NCBI GenBank assembly: GCA_902470475.1
Contig: CABRGT010000001.1
Coordinates: 55,672 to 119,671, forward strand
Source: an uncultured Porphyromonadaceae bacterium
Lineage (GTDB): Bacteria; Bacteroidota; Bacteroidia; Bacteroidales; Muribaculaceae
Length of the DNA: 64,000 nucleotides
Reading direction: 5' to 3'
The translations under genes were made by a program, and so were the position numbers. Positions 17,455 to 26,678 of the stretch are shown here, in pieces. The notes beneath the pieces are model-generated. The model saw only the letters and a program-made list of their open reading frames with translations, ran no database searches and was not told the origin of the DNA. Within the stretch, counting starts at the first letter, position 1. Every line of letters starts with the position of its first letter.

Positions 17455-18021
17455 TCAGGCCTTCACGCGGCTGATGTACGAGCCGTCGCGGGTATCGATT
17501 TCGATAGAGTCGCCTTCGTTGACGAACAGCGGCACGCGCACCTCGGCACCGGTTTCCACCGTAGCGGGCTTCAGGGTGTTGGTGGCTGTGTCGCCCTTGA
17601 TGCCGGGCTCTGTGTACGTGATCTTAAGCACGGTCTTGATCGGCATTTCTGCATAGAGCACCGTGTCGGTCGAAGCATCGCTCACCACTTCCACGGTGTC
17701 GCCTTCCTTCATGAAGTCGGCGCCGGTCACGAGTTCCTTATTGATGGGAATCTGCTCGAATGTCTCGTTGTTCATGAAGATGTCGTCGCCGCCGTCGGCA
17801 TAAAGATACTGGTAGGGACGGCGCTCCACGCGTACGTCTTCCAGTTTCTCGCCGATGTTGAAACGGCGTTCGAGTACGCGGCCGTCGACCACATCCTTTA
17901 ATTTTGTGCGCATGAAGGTATTGCCTTTGCCGGGCTTTACGTGGAGGAACTCCACGCAGAAGTAAAGACGGCCATCCATGCGGATGCAGGTGCCGTTTTT
18001 GATGTCTTGAGCGTTGATCAT
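17455..18021 (-). CDS. efp: Elongation factor P
   Basis: The 188 residues cover three OB-type domains: [39 protein letters not shown] (the loop with the lysine at the domain I tip), and the end [23 protein letters not shown] binds ribosomes stalled at polyproline and promotes peptide bond formation. The Pro-Gly-Lys-Gly tip is conserved. No modification enzyme (EpmA, EarP) is seen nearby. A TAATTTTG box about 26 nt upstream supplies its promoter, and a hairpin terminator follows. Confidence 0.97.
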   Translation of the reverse strand: MINAQDIKNGTCIRMDGRLYFCVEFLHVKPGKGNTFMRTKLKDVVDGRVLERRFNIGEKLEDVRVERRPYQYLYADGGDDIFMNNETFEQIPINKELVTGADFMKEGDTVEVVSDASTDTVLYAEMPIKTVLKITYTEPGIKGDTATNTLKPATVETGAEVRVPLFVNEGDSIEIDTRDGSYISRVKA

Positions 18022-18046
18022 ATCGTTTGTACGTTGATTTTGGCTG

Positions 18047-18054
18047 CAAAATTA
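18047..18054 (-). promoter_or_regulatory. -7 element of efp
   Basis: TAATTTTG on the minus strand, an exact TAnnTTTG match, lies about 26 nt before the efp ATG. Confidence 0.65.
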
Positions 18055-18142
18055 CTAATTTTCCCGCATTATTCCGCACTTTGCCAGGCTTTTTTATCGA
18101 AATATCTGCATATACAAACGACAAAAATCTGAATTACAGCCG

Positions 18143-18724
18143 CTAAAGAATCCCGAGATGCCTGAACATCACGGCGTATCGTTCGGCTTTCTGCTCCAGC
18201 GGGAGCGGATAGGCGCGTGAGGTCGACGGCATGCGCCATATCTCCAGTCCGTCCGCGTCCACAGTCATTGATCCCTGCGGCGGGATCTGTGTACCGGTCA
18301 GGGAGGCGATCACTCCTGCCGCTTTCTCGCCGGTGGTGGCCACGGCCCGGCACTCGGGCATCCGTGCCAGAAGTCCTTTCAGATCGACCGGCTCCACTAT
18401 CTCCAGGAATTTATCGCTCGCATTGCCGCGGTGACGATAGACTTTATGCCCTGTGTCATTCAGCGCGATGTGCCGCTCGGTAAGCATCTCCTTTATCATA
18501 TCGACCCGAAAAGTGCGCGAGGCGGTATCGTAAAGCGCGTCGCGGTCGCCATAGAACAGCAGTCCGCACACACGCCAGAAGTCATTGCTCCGGTTGGGGT
18601 AATAGAAATTCATGCTCCATCGCTTTGGCTGCGGCGGAAAAGTTCCCATGACGAGCACTCTGGCTCCGGCAGGAATGAACGGTTCCCAGGGGTGTATCTC
18701 GCATTCTTCTTCAGTATATTCCAT
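18143..18724 (-). CDS. Uracil-DNA glycosylase superfamily protein
   Basis: The 193 residues show the two loops of the UDG fold: motif A as VLVMGTFPPQPKRWSMNFYY, which continues into NRSNDFWRVCG, and motif B as MPSTSRAYPLPLEQK. This resembles the Mug/TDG-like branch rather than family 1 Ung. Such enzymes remove uracil or damaged pyrimidines from DNA, but this branch is poorly characterised and the substrate is unproven. The gene is divergent from gmk and read toward efp, with no overlap, so it is probably transcribed alone. Confidence 0.85.
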   Translation of the reverse strand: MEYTEEECEIHPWEPFIPAGARVLVMGTFPPQPKRWSMNFYYPNRSNDFWRVCGLLFYGDRDALYDTASRTFRVDMIKEMLTERHIALNDTGHKVYRHRGNASDKFLEIVEPVDLKGLLARMPECRAVATTGEKAAGVIASLTGTQIPPQGSMTVDADGLEIWRMPSTSRAYPLPLEQKAERYAVMFRHLGIL

Positions 18725-18795
18725 ATTATCTTTTTTACTTTATAACGCCGCGAAAGGAAAAATTGTATTGCGGCGCTCCGTTTTTTTACCGATTC

Positions 18796-18827
18796 TTTGG
18801 TGTGAATTTAAAAAAATGCTAATTTTG
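18796..18827 (+). promoter_or_regulatory. Promoter of the gmk-nadD-DUF5063-M18 operon
   Basis: TTTG at 18796-18799 and TAATTTTG at 18820-18827 are separated by 20 nt, a full Bacteroidota promoter. The first gmk ATG lies 12 nt after the -7 box. Confidence 0.8.
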
Positions 18828-18838
18828 CCACCAAAGTT

Positions 18839-19423
18839 ATGATCAACGACCATATGAATAAAGGTAAAGTAATCGTCATATCCGCTCCTTCGGGCTGCGG
18901 GAAATCCACCATTATCAATGCCATTCTCGACGAGGGAGAGTTCGACCTCGGCTTCTCGGTATCGGCCACCAACCGGCAGCCGCGCCAGGGCGAGCAGGAC
19001 GGAATCCACTACCGCTTCATGACCACCGCGGAATTCCGCGATGCCGTCGACCGCGGCGAATTCATCGAATGGGAGGAAGTCTACGCCGGGCGCTATTACG
19101 GCACACTGCGCTCGGAAGTCGACCGCATCATCGAAGCCGGTCACAACGTAGTGCTCGACATCGATGTCAAGGGCGCGCTCAACGTCAAGAAAGCCTACGG
19201 CGACAGTTGCCTCACGCTTTTCATCCAGCCCCCGAGTGTCGGAGAACTCCGCCGCCGGCTCGAGAACCGCGGCACGGAGGACCCCGCGGCAATCGACGAC
19301 CGCATAGCGCGCGCCGAATATGAACTGAGCTTCGCCCCGAAATTCGACCGCACCGTAGTCAACGGCGACCTCGACACTGCCGTCGCTGACACCGAGGCCA
19401 TTCTTCACGACTTTATAGGCTGA
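18839..19423 (+). CDS. gmk: Guanylate kinase
   Basis: GMP/dGMP kinase of 194 residues. The P-loop is ISAPSGCGKSTIINAI, followed by the GMP-binding region SVSATNRQPRQGEQDGIHYR and the lid with NRGTEDPAAIDDRIARAEYE. It supplies GDP for nucleotide and (p)ppGpp pools. The first ATG gives MINDHMNKGKVIVIS. Met6 is an equally plausible start, since it leaves more room after the promoter. It is the first of four packed plus-strand genes, and nadD begins 3 nt later. Confidence 0.96.
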   Translation: MINDHMNKGKVIVISAPSGCGKSTIINAILDEGEFDLGFSVSATNRQPRQGEQDGIHYRFMTTAEFRDAVDRGEFIEWEEVYAGRYYGTLRSEVDRIIEAGHNVVLDIDVKGALNVKKAYGDSCLTLFIQPPSVGELRRRLENRGTEDPAAIDDRIARAEYELSFAPKFDRTVVNGDLDTAVADTEAILHDFIG

Positions 19424-19426
19424 CAC

Positions 19427-20020
19427 ATGTCCACCACCGACCGACCGAAACAGACCGTCGGAATATTGGGCGGCTCGTTCAATCCCGTGCACATCGGCCA
19501 TCTGATTCTGGCCAGCTTTCTGGTCCAGTGGGGCTACGTCGACAAGGTATGGCTTACACTGTCGCCGCGTAATCCGCTCAAGGATCCGTCGGCGCTGCTG
19601 CCCGACACAAAACGCCTCGCCATGCTCAACATCGCCCTCAAGGGCGCACGCGACATCGACGTATGCGACATAGAGCTGTCCATGCCACGGCCGTCATACA
19701 CCGTCAACACCCTCGACACGCTGGCATCGAAATACCCCGACAAGCAGTTCCGGCTCATCATCGGAAGCGACAACTGGGCCATCTTCGACCGCTGGCGCGA
19801 TCCGCAGCGCATCCTCGATCATTACGGCGTGATCGTATATCCGCGCGACGGCTATCCGGTCAGTCACCACATCGACGGAATGGAAGTGGTGAAAGCGCCG
19901 CTCGTCGACATTTCAAGCACATTTATCCGCAACTCTGTGGCCCGCGGGCGCGACGTAAGCTATTTCCTCCCTCCGGGAGTCTTCAAGTATATAACCGACC
20001 ACAAACTATATCAGCCATGA
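19427..20020 (+). CDS. nadD: Nicotinate-nucleotide adenylyltransferase
   Basis: NadD makes deamido-NAD from nicotinate mononucleotide and ATP. The nucleotidyltransferase signature is plain: VGILGGSFNPVHIGHLILAS near the N terminus (the GxxxPxHxGH type motif) and VDISSTFIRNSVARGRDVSY (ISSTxxR) near the C terminus. The 197-residue length is normal. It begins 3 nt after gmk, and its stop overlaps the next ATG (ATGA). Confidence 0.96.
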   Translation: MSTTDRPKQTVGILGGSFNPVHIGHLILASFLVQWGYVDKVWLTLSPRNPLKDPSALLPDTKRLAMLNIALKGARDIDVCDIELSMPRPSYTVNTLDTLASKYPDKQFRLIIGSDNWAIFDRWRDPQRILDHYGVIVYPRDGYPVSHHIDGMEVVKAPLVDISSTFIRNSVARGRDVSYFLPPGVFKYITDHKLYQP

Positions 20021-20523
20021 CCAACAACACACTGGCTTTCATAGCCCTGTGCAACGAATACTGCGCCGAGCTCGAACACTGCCGCGAATCCGAGCCGCAG
20101 GCATTCGTGGGCCGCATGCTCGACCTGCTGCCGCGCATATACATCACCGCACGCAGCCTGCAGCCTGACCCTGCAGCCGATCCCGACAGCATGGCCATCA
20201 TTCCAGCTCTTGAGGAAGACACGTACGACCAGGTGCGACGTGCCGCAGAACTCGTCCTGGGCGAGCACGACACATATCTCGAGACTTTCGTCAGCGACAT
20301 GAAATACAGCGACGAACCTATCGGCGCAAGTATCTCCGAGTCGCTCGCCGACCTCTTTCAGGTGATGTTCAATTTCATAGAAACCGTGCGCGACGCCGCT
20401 TCCGAGACTGTCGAGGACGCCGTGGCCGTCGTAAAGGAAGATTTCGACACATATTGGAGCCAGACTCTCTGCAACGTCATGCGCCCCCTTAACTCAATAT
20501 ATCAAAATGCCTTCGATCAATAA
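20017..20523 (+). CDS. DUF5063 domain protein
   Basis: From the ATG overlapping the nadD stop the product is 168 residues, starting MTNNTLAFIALCNEYCAELE. It is helical, acidic and soluble. The run FVGRMLDLLPRIYITARSL and the later SDEPIGASISESLADLFQVM fit the DUF5063 family of Bacteroidota, whose function is unknown. An upstream in-frame extension exists inside nadD but is a frame shadow. The C terminus (IYQNAFDQ) overlaps the start of the M18 peptidase by 17 nt, so translation of the two is coupled. Confidence 0.88.
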   Translation: MTNNTLAFIALCNEYCAELEHCRESEPQAFVGRMLDLLPRIYITARSLQPDPAADPDSMAIIPALEEDTYDQVRRAAELVLGEHDTYLETFVSDMKYSDEPIGASISESLADLFQVMFNFIETVRDAASETVEDAVAVVKEDFDTYWSQTLCNVMRPLNSIYQNAFDQ

Positions 20524-21811
20524 CTATAACGACATCTGCGCTTTTCTCGACTCATCGGTCGTAAACTTCTGGGCCGTACACACCGTAGCCTCGCATCTCG
20601 AAGCCCACGGCTTCACCCGCCTGAGTATGGCCGACCAGTGGAATCTGAAACCGGGCGCGCGTCACTATGTCACGAAAAACGACTCAGCCATCTTCGCATT
20701 CATTGTCGGTGACGCACCCGCGGCCGAAGAAGGCTTCCACATAATCTCGGCCCACAGCGACTCACCCGGCTTCCGCGTAAAGCCCAACTGCGAGATCGTC
20801 ACCGACGGCAACATCGTCAAGCTCAACACCGAAGTCTACGGAGGTCCCATACTCTACACCTGGTTCGACCGGCCGCTGTCGCTTGCCGGCCGGGTGATTC
20901 TCCGGTCCGACGATCCGCTCCGGCCGGAGTCGCGTCTGATCCGCTTCGACCGCCATCTGCTCACCATCCCGCATCTGGCCATCCACTTCAACCGCGCAGT
21001 CAACGAAGGCAACCGGCTCTCCCGACAGACCGACATGCTGCCCGTGCTCGGACACATAGCCGACAAAAACCAGGCAAAAGGCCTCATACGCCGCCTCGTC
21101 GCCGAGAAACTCGGTGTGCGTCCCGACGATATTCTCGACTACGACCTGTCGCTTTTCGACACCTCGCGCGCCAGCGTCGTGGGACTCAACGGCGAATATA
21201 TCACCTCCGGACGCATCGACGACCTGTCGATGGTCCATGCCGCCCTCTGCGCGCTGCTCGATACAGCCGGCAACTCCACCGGAGCGACCCGTCTCATGGC
21301 CATATTCGACAACGAGGAGACCGGCTCAGGCACCAAGCAAGGCGCCGCATCGCCGATACTCGACCATATCCTGCGCCGCATCGCCGCTGCCGGAGGTGCA
21401 GCGGAGCAGGACTACTTCCGCGCCGTCGACAGGTCGTTCATGATCTCGGCCGACGATGCACACGGCATACATCCCAACTACCCTGAAAAGCAGGATCCCA
21501 CCAACCATCCGGTGCTGGGAGGCGGTCCGGTGGTGAAAATCAACGCCAACTGCAAATATATGACCGACGCCGACTCAGCGGCCGTGTTCCTGTCGCTATG
21601 CGAAAAAGCCGGAGTCAACTGCCAGTACTTCGTCAACCACAGCGACATGGCCGGCGGCTCGACTCTCGGCAACATACTCACATCGCAGATTCCCCTCCGC
21701 GGCGTTGACGTCGGTGCACCCATCTGGGCCATGCACTCCGCACGCGAGACGGCAGCCCTGAGCGACCACGCCGACATGATAGCCGTATTCTCGCAGTTCT
21801 TCACTCTCTGA
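20507..21811 (+). CDS. M18 family aminopeptidase (aspartyl aminopeptidase-like)
   Basis: This 434-residue di-metal peptidase has the M18 ligands in order: IISAHSDSPGFRVKPNC (His), SGRIDDLSMVHAALCALLD (Asp), FDNEETGSGTKQGA (the Glu-Glu pair), FMISADDAHGIHPNYPEK, and a C-terminal His in TAALSDHADMIAVFSQFF. The family removes N-terminal Asp or Glu, or neutral residues, from peptides in the cytosol as a large oligomer. It closes the gmk operon. An A8-CGC-T7 stretch directly follows the stop and might end transcription. Confidence 0.94.
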   Translation: MPSINNYNDICAFLDSSVVNFWAVHTVASHLEAHGFTRLSMADQWNLKPGARHYVTKNDSAIFAFIVGDAPAAEEGFHIISAHSDSPGFRVKPNCEIVTDGNIVKLNTEVYGGPILYTWFDRPLSLAGRVILRSDDPLRPESRLIRFDRHLLTIPHLAIHFNRAVNEGNRLSRQTDMLPVLGHIADKNQAKGLIRRLVAEKLGVRPDDILDYDLSLFDTSRASVVGLNGEYITSGRIDDLSMVHAALCALLDTAGNSTGATRLMAIFDNEETGSGTKQGAASPILDHILRRIAAAGGAAEQDYFRAVDRSFMISADDAHGIHPNYPEKQDPTNHPVLGGGPVVKINANCKYMTDADSAAVFLSLCEKAGVNCQYFVNHSDMAGGSTLGNILTSQIPLRGVDVGAPIWAMHSARETAALSDHADMIAVFSQFFTL

Positions 21812-21842
21812 CGCAAAAAAAACGCTTTTTTTCGGCAGGCAG

Positions 21843-21871
21843 TGTCACATACGGCCGGGATGTACGTCTTA
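21843..21871 (+). promoter_or_regulatory. Candidate ECF-type promoter before the sigma factor gene
   Basis: TGTCAC at 21843-21848 and CGTCTTA at 21865-21871 are separated by 16 nt. This fits the ECF pattern (an AC-type -35 and a CGTC-type -10) and not the TAnnTTTG vegetative form. The ATG starts 8 nt after the -10, so the mRNA would be almost leaderless. Autoregulation by the encoded sigma factor is inferred. Confidence 0.6.
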
Positions 21872-21878
21872 TCTGTGT

Positions 21879-22358
21879 ATGAACGCTGAAAAATTCAGTT
21901 CAACCGTCATCCCGCTCTACCGTGAGCTGTTTGCCGTGGCCTTTACCCTGATCAAAGACCGCGACGCGGCCGCCGACATCGTTCAGGACGCCATGGTCAA
22001 GCTGTGGAATTACCGTGACATGCTCGACAACGTAGCCTCCGTCAAGGGATTCGCCATGGTCACGCTGCGCAACACGGCTGTCGACTACTGCCGCCGCGAA
22101 CGGCCACGCGACTGCCTCGACGACATAGCCGAACCGGCAGTCCAGCCCGACTTGCCCGATGACGTCGACCTGATATACGGCATCATCGACGCTCTGCCCG
22201 AACGACAGCGGCGTATAATGCGGATGAGCGCTCTCGAAGGTCAGTCGACCGACGAGATTTCCGAAATGACAGGCCTCAACGCCGACAATATCCGGCAGAT
22301 CCTCAGCCGGGGACGAAAAAAGATCAGAGAACTATATAAAAAATATACATCAACATGA
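21879..22358 (+). CDS. ECF-type RNA polymerase sigma factor
   Basis: The 159 residues have sigma region 2 (AFTLIKDRDAAADIVQDAMV, VASVKGFAMVTLRNTAVDYC) and region 4 (DALPERQRRIMRMSALEGQS, then TDEISEMTGLNADNIRQILS with a helix-turn-helix). There is no region 3, as in ECF sigma factors. It directs transcription of a small regulon, which here probably includes the operon itself. The stop overlaps the next ATG (ATGA), placing a membrane protein of anti-sigma type right behind it. The signal sensed is unknown. Confidence 0.94.
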   Translation: MNAEKFSSTVIPLYRELFAVAFTLIKDRDAAADIVQDAMVKLWNYRDMLDNVASVKGFAMVTLRNTAVDYCRRERPRDCLDDIAEPAVQPDLPDDVDLIYGIIDALPERQRRIMRMSALEGQSTDEISEMTGLNADNIRQILSRGRKKIRELYKKYTST

Positions 22359-23038
22359 CTTCCAGAAATCTCCCTCTCCATGAAATCAGGCGCCTGCTTG
22401 ATCTTTATTACGACGGCTTGACCACAGCCGACGAGGAAGCTTCGTTGACACGATATTTCCTCGGACATCCTGATGTTCCGGCCGACCTGCGCACCGACCG
22501 CGATATGTTCGTGGCCATGCACCGCGCTGCGGCGTTGACCCCTCCGGCCGACCTTAAGGAGCGCATCACATATGCCACGTGCGGTCCGGTCGCACCGCGC
22601 CGCCGCTCTGCCTCAATATTCATTTTCTCGGCCGCGGCGGCAGTGGCGCTGTTCCTGACGGTAGCGATAGCCGTCATCAACATCACGCCATCGACCACCA
22701 TATCGCCGGACGCTTCCGGAGCACGCGAGGATGAAAGCCTTCTGTCGACACTGATCAACCACACCGACACCATTCTCAATGTCGACTCCGTGGCCACGCC
22801 ACCGGCACCGGTCAAGCCCAAGCTCGCCACAGCCGCGATCAATCAGCCCGCCACCCGCAAGTCGGGTCACACGGCCCGCAGCAAGACCGCGCACCGCGAC
22901 ACACTATCGCCCGAACAGGCCTCGGCCGTGGTCGACGAACTGCTCGCCCGCTCGTTCAAGACAGCCACGATGCATGTCGAACAGGCTCGCGAGAATTTCA
23001 ACAATATCGAAACAACCATTCACCGAATATCAAAATGA
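22355..23038 (+). CDS. Probable membrane anti-sigma factor
   Basis: A soluble N-terminal part (IRRLLDLYYDGLTTADEEAS) resembles the start of Bacteroidota anti-sigma proteins that bind ECF factors. One transmembrane helix follows at about 88-112 (ASIFIFSAAAAVALFLTVAI), then an extended Pro/Thr-rich periplasmic region and a C-terminal helix (EQASAVVDELLARSFKTATM). No Cys-His zinc motif is present. The call rests on topology and on translational coupling to the sigma gene on one side and the DUF4252 gene on the other. It has no direct family match that I can name. Confidence 0.75.
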   Translation: MTSRNLPLHEIRRLLDLYYDGLTTADEEASLTRYFLGHPDVPADLRTDRDMFVAMHRAAALTPPADLKERITYATCGPVAPRRRSASIFIFSAAAAVALFLTVAIAVINITPSTTISPDASGAREDESLLSTLINHTDTILNVDSVATPPAPVKPKLATAAINQPATRKSGHTARSKTAHRDTLSPEQASAVVDELLARSFKTATMHVEQARENFNNIETTIHRISK

Positions 23039-23517
23039 AACGCTTCCTTCTCTTTTTCACAGCATTGCTGGCATTATGTCCGGCGTTCGCACAGAGTCTT
23101 TTCGACTCTGTGGCCGACATGCCCGGGGTCTCATCCACCTATATCAGCAACGAATTCCTTTCCAATACCGGTACTTCCGGCGGAGCCATTTATCTCAACG
23201 GCGCGAGTATTCCGGCCGAAAATTACCGGTCGCTGGAAATAATTTCGGCCGATGAGGACTCATCGACAAAGCCTGAGGTAGTGGCGGCGGCCTGCCGCAA
23301 GATCATCGACGGCATGGACCTCGAACTGCTGCTTCGCACACGCGACGACGACGGCTACAACCGCATCTACGTCGGCCGTCCCGACGGCAACAATTCATCC
23401 AAAATCATTCTCATCGAATCAAAGGACGAGGACTCCTACCAGCTCGTATACATGCGCGGCGAGTTCGACGTGCAGGAACTCGCACGCCGCTACTCCAATC
23501 TTAACTTGAATATGTAA
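23035..23517 (+). CDS. DUF4252-like exported protein
   Basis: A signal peptide (MKRFLLFFTALLALCPAFAQ) precedes about 140 residues of alpha/beta protein. The segments VSSTYISNEFLS, DMPGVSSTY and the ending YMRGEFDVQELARRY are typical of DUF4252 proteins, which in Bacteroidota often follow an ECF sigma/anti-sigma pair. The role is unknown. A periplasmic or lipid-independent regulator of the anti-sigma factor is an inference. The ATG overlaps the upstream stop (ATGA). The -33 box of the lon promoter lies inside the last codons. Confidence 0.85.
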   Translation: MKRFLLFFTALLALCPAFAQSLFDSVADMPGVSSTYISNEFLSNTGTSGGAIYLNGASIPAENYRSLEIISADEDSSTKPEVVAAACRKIIDGMDLELLLRTRDDDGYNRIYVGRPDGNNSSKIILIESKDEDSYQLVYMRGEFDVQELARRYSNLNLNM

Positions 23518-23536
23518 ATAAATTTCCGTAACTTTG
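23506..23536 (+). promoter_or_regulatory. Promoter of lon
   Basis: TTG at 23506-23508 and TAACTTTG at 23529-23536, 20 nt apart. The -33 lies within the end of the DUF4252 gene. The lon ATG is 26 nt beyond the -7. No CIRCE or other heat-shock repeat is seen. Confidence 0.8.
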
Positions 23537-23562
23537 CAGCCCGTTTTGGACAAGCAAAGAAT

Positions 23563-25968
23563 ATGAGTTTTAGCAACAACGACAGCCATGGTCCCGTCGT
23601 GCAGATCGGACGGTTCGAAATCAATTCACAGGACTTCAACGCCGATCCCAGCCCCGACGACCTGCCCATAATCGCCACCCGCAACCTCGTTCTCTTCCCG
23701 GGTGTCACCATACCGATCTCACTCACCCGCGAGGCATCGCTGAAAGTAGCCGGCATAGCATCGGAGAAGCATATACCGGTAGGCCTCGTATGCCAGACCG
23801 ACCCCGACCAGGAATCGCCTTCGGTCACCGGCGGACTGTGCCGCTACGGCGTCATTGCCGACGTATATCAGGTGATCGAGCTGCCCGACGGCAGCCACAC
23901 CGCACTCGTACACGGCCGCGACCGAATCCGCATTCTCGGCCGCGGCGCCGGCACGCAGATTCCCGGCGAGCTCTCGGCCCGTGTCAGAATTCTGAAAGAC
24001 ACCGAACCTGCCAACCAGGCCGAGTTCGACGCCACCGTCGAGCGGATATCACAGATAAGTAGCGAGATCGTCGCCAGCCAGCAGGGCGACCAGTCATTCA
24101 CCACCTTCATCAAGGGAATGGAGGACCCCCTGCAACGGTTCCACTTCATAGCGACCAATTTTCCCATAGACACAGAAGGCAAGATCAAACTGCTCGGCAT
24201 CGCCGACCTGCAGAAGAGAGCCATCGAATTCCTGGCCATGCTCATGACCGACCGCGAGCGCCTCAGCGTCGCACAGGACATACTCGAGAAAGCCGGCCAG
24301 CGCATGAAAGACAACCAGCGCTCGACATACCTGCAGATGCAGCTCGACACCATCAAGGAAGAACTCTACGGTACGGCCGACGACGAGGACGATTTCGAAT
24401 CACTCGAACGGCGTGCACGCTCCGCCGGTTTTCCCAAGAACGTTGCCGAGATTTTCAACAAGGAAGTCGGCAAACTGCGCCGTCTCAATCCCACCACACC
24501 CGACTATTCCGTACAGTACGCCTACCTCGAGACTCTGCTCGAGCTCCCCTGGAACAAGCAGACCAAGACATCGTCCGACATAGCCTATGCCCGTCAGGTA
24601 CTCGAGGATGACCACTACGGTCTCGAAAAAATCAAACAGCGCATCCTTGAGCAGATCGCGGTTGTGCTGAACAATCCGCAGGCCAAAGCTCCGATTCTAT
24701 GCCTCGTGGGTCCTCCCGGTGTAGGCAAGACATCGCTCGGACGCTCCATCGCCCGGGCTATGGGCCGCAAATACCAGCGCGTGTCGCTCGGCGGCCTCCA
24801 CGACGAGGCCGAGATCCGCGGTCACCGCCGCACCTACATCGGCGCGATGCCCGGCCGCATCATCAAGGCCATGAAGAACGCCGGCACAACAAATCCCATA
24901 CTGCTCCTCGACGAGATCGACAAACTCGGCCAGGACTACAAAGGCGATCCCTCGTCGGCCCTGCTCGAAGTGCTTGACCCCGAACAGAACATCGCATTCC
25001 ACGACAACTATATCGACATCGACTACAACCTGTCGGGCGTCCTTTTCATTGCCACGGCCAACTCGCTATCGACCATAGCCGCACCGCTGCTCGACCGCAT
25101 GGAAGTCATCACCCTGAGCGGATACCTGCCCGAGGAAAAAATCGGTATAGCGCGCCGCCACCTGTTGCCAAAGGTCATGGAAACCAACGGCCTCACCGGC
25201 GACCTGCCGTTCGAACTGCCTGATGACACCATCAACGCACTGATCGACAACTATACCGCCGAGAGCGGCGTGCGCCAGCTCGAGAAACAGCTCGCATCGC
25301 TCGTCCGCAAATACATCCTGGCCACGCTGTCGAAAGAACCGTTCCCGGCCACGGTGCGTCCCGATGACCTGCGCCGGATGCTCGGACTTCCTCTGTACAC
25401 CAAGGAAAAATACGAAGGCAACGACTTCACGGGCGTCGTCACCGGACTGGCATGGACACAGGTCGGCGGCGAGATACTGCTTGCCGAAGCATCCCTCTCC
25501 CCCGGCAAAGGCGACCGCCTCACCATCACCGGCAATCTCGGCGACGTGATGAAGGAATCCGCTACCATAGCCCTGCAGTGGGTCAAGGCCAACAGCAGTT
25601 CGCTCGGCATTGATCCAGCCCGATTCGAACAGAACAACCTGCACATACACTTCCCCGAAGGAGCCATACCCAAAGACGGACCCTCCGCCGGAATCACCAT
25701 CGCCACTGCCATCGTCTCGGCATTCACAGGCCGGAAGGTAGCCGAGCGTATCGCAATGACCGGCGAGATAACCCTGCGCGGCAAAGTTCTGCCCGTCGGA
25801 GGCATCAAGGAAAAGATTCTCGCCGCCAAGCGTGCCGGAATCACCACCATCATCCTCAGCAGCGAAAACCGCCGCGACATCGAGGACATCGACCAGGCCT
25901 ACCGCGAAGGACTCTCCTTCGTCTACGTCGACACCATGTCCGACGTCATCGCCCGCGCCATCCTCTGA
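23563..25968 (+). CDS. lon: ATP-dependent protease Lon
   Basis: This 801-residue cytosolic AAA+ protease degrades misfolded and regulatory proteins. In order: an N-terminal substrate domain ([20 protein letters not shown]), a coiled coil, the AAA+ module with Walker [17 protein letters not shown] and Walker [14 protein letters not shown], and the protease domain with [15 protein letters not shown] (Ser708) and [16 protein letters not shown] (Lys751). These residues are 43 apart, as in E. coli Lon. It has its own promoter and ends before a convergent hairpin. Lon also degrades antitoxins in other bacteria, which is noteworthy because a toxin-antitoxin pair lies next door. Confidence 0.98.
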   Translation: MSFSNNDSHGPVVQIGRFEINSQDFNADPSPDDLPIIATRNLVLFPGVTIPISLTREASLKVAGIASEKHIPVGLVCQTDPDQESPSVTGGLCRYGVIADVYQVIELPDGSHTALVHGRDRIRILGRGAGTQIPGELSARVRILKDTEPANQAEFDATVERISQISSEIVASQQGDQSFTTFIKGMEDPLQRFHFIATNFPIDTEGKIKLLGIADLQKRAIEFLAMLMTDRERLSVAQDILEKAGQRMKDNQRSTYLQMQLDTIKEELYGTADDEDDFESLERRARSAGFPKNVAEIFNKEVGKLRRLNPTTPDYSVQYAYLETLLELPWNKQTKTSSDIAYARQVLEDDHYGLEKIKQRILEQIAVVLNNPQAKAPILCLVGPPGVGKTSLGRSIARAMGRKYQRVSLGGLHDEAEIRGHRRTYIGAMPGRIIKAMKNAGTTNPILLLDEIDKLGQDYKGDPSSALLEVLDPEQNIAFHDNYIDIDYNLSGVLFIATANSLSTIAAPLLDRMEVITLSGYLPEEKIGIARRHLLPKVMETNGLTGDLPFELPDDTINALIDNYTAESGVRQLEKQLASLVRKYILATLSKEPFPATVRPDDLRRMLGLPLYTKEKYEGNDFTGVVTGLAWTQVGGEILLAEASLSPGKGDRLTITGNLGDVMKESATIALQWVKANSSSLGIDPARFEQNNLHIHFPEGAIPKDGPSAGITIATAIVSAFTGRKVAERIAMTGEITLRGKVLPVGGIKEKILAAKRAGITTIILSSENRRDIEDIDQAYREGLSFVYVDTMSDVIARAIL

Positions 25969-26004
25969 CCCGCATTACCATAACTTCAGGTTGCAATATA
26001 AAAT

Positions 26005-26054
26005 TTAGACGGCACCCCAAAAGTATTTTGTCAAACTTTTGGGGTGCCGTCTAA
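26005..26054. terminator. Bidirectional hairpin between lon and the GNAT gene
   Basis: Two perfect 20-bp arms (TTAGACGGCACCCCAAAAGT and its reverse complement) flank a 10-nt AT-rich loop. T-rich sequence follows on both strands. It lies between two convergent genes and can serve both as terminator. The arms are unusually long and exact, so a mobile-element end is an alternative. Confidence 0.75.
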
Positions 26055-26063
26055 TTCGTTTTA

Positions 26064-26678
26064 TTATGTAAGCAAATCAAAATAATACATCCGGGTTTTC
26101 AATTCCTCGTCATCCTCGATTCCATAGAAAGTCTTTTCATCTTCCTGGCGAGGAAACAATGGTCTGAAACCATTTCGGGCATAATAATCAAGAGTATGCT
26201 CCGAGTTGACAGCATCAACCAGTAAAAATCGACAACCGGTTTTATTATCAACCCCGTCAAACCAGCTTTTTATAAAATCCATTATTTGCGCTCCGATTCT
26301 GAACCTCGGTCCCTGGAACGCCGAATTCACACCTAAACGGCCTATAAGCACGGCCGGATATGTCCGCCCTCGTTTTGGGAAAGCTATATTTTTGTTTAAA
26401 TGCCGTTTGGGATTATTTTGCAGATGTGTTGTCTGAATGCCGGCATTGGCCAAGGTTATCATTCCGACAATTTTAGTATTGTCATCATTGAGCACCCAAC
26501 AATAAGTCTTACCGAGCAGATCTCTTTCATAAGATATGGCATCGTTGGCAAAAAAATCATCCAGATCATCATCACCACAACTGAATGGTGCGCAATGAAA
26601 AAGGACGTCATTGTCGCATTTAAGCATTACACACTTTTCTGCCAGCGGAAATTCATAATCACTGGTCATCGTTTCCAT
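26064..26678 (-). CDS. GNAT acetyltransferase, probable toxin of a toxin-antitoxin pair
   Basis: The 204-residue protein shows a GNAT fold: DDLDDFFANDAISYERDLLG at the N-terminal helices, IVGMITLANAGI as a core strand, VLIGRLGVNSAFQGPRFRIG leading into the acetyl-CoA loop, and CRFLLVDAVNSEHTLDYYAR then NGFRPLFP at the C terminus. This pattern fits TacT-type toxins, which acetylate aminoacyl-tRNA. The loop reads QGPRFRIGAQ, slightly off the usual Q/RxxGxG/A. It overlaps the small upstream gene by 13 nt and shares its promoter. The region is markedly more AT-rich than its surroundings, which suggests recent transfer. Toxicity is inferred. Confidence 0.8.
   Translation of the reverse strand: METMTSDYEFPLAEKCVMLKCDNDVLFHCAPFSCGDDDLDDFFANDAISYERDLLGKTYCWVLNDDNTKIVGMITLANAGIQTTHLQNNPKRHLNKNIAFPKRGRTYPAVLIGRLGVNSAFQGPRFRIGAQIMDFIKSWFDGVDNKTGCRFLLVDAVNSEHTLDYYARNGFRPLFPRQEDEKTFYGIEDDEELKTRMYYFDLLT

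Noticed and set aside
18746..18775. Hairpin CGCCGC / GCGGCG between the glycosylase gene and gmk
   Set aside because: Only six base pairs with an 18-nt loop, and no T-run. It is too weak to call.
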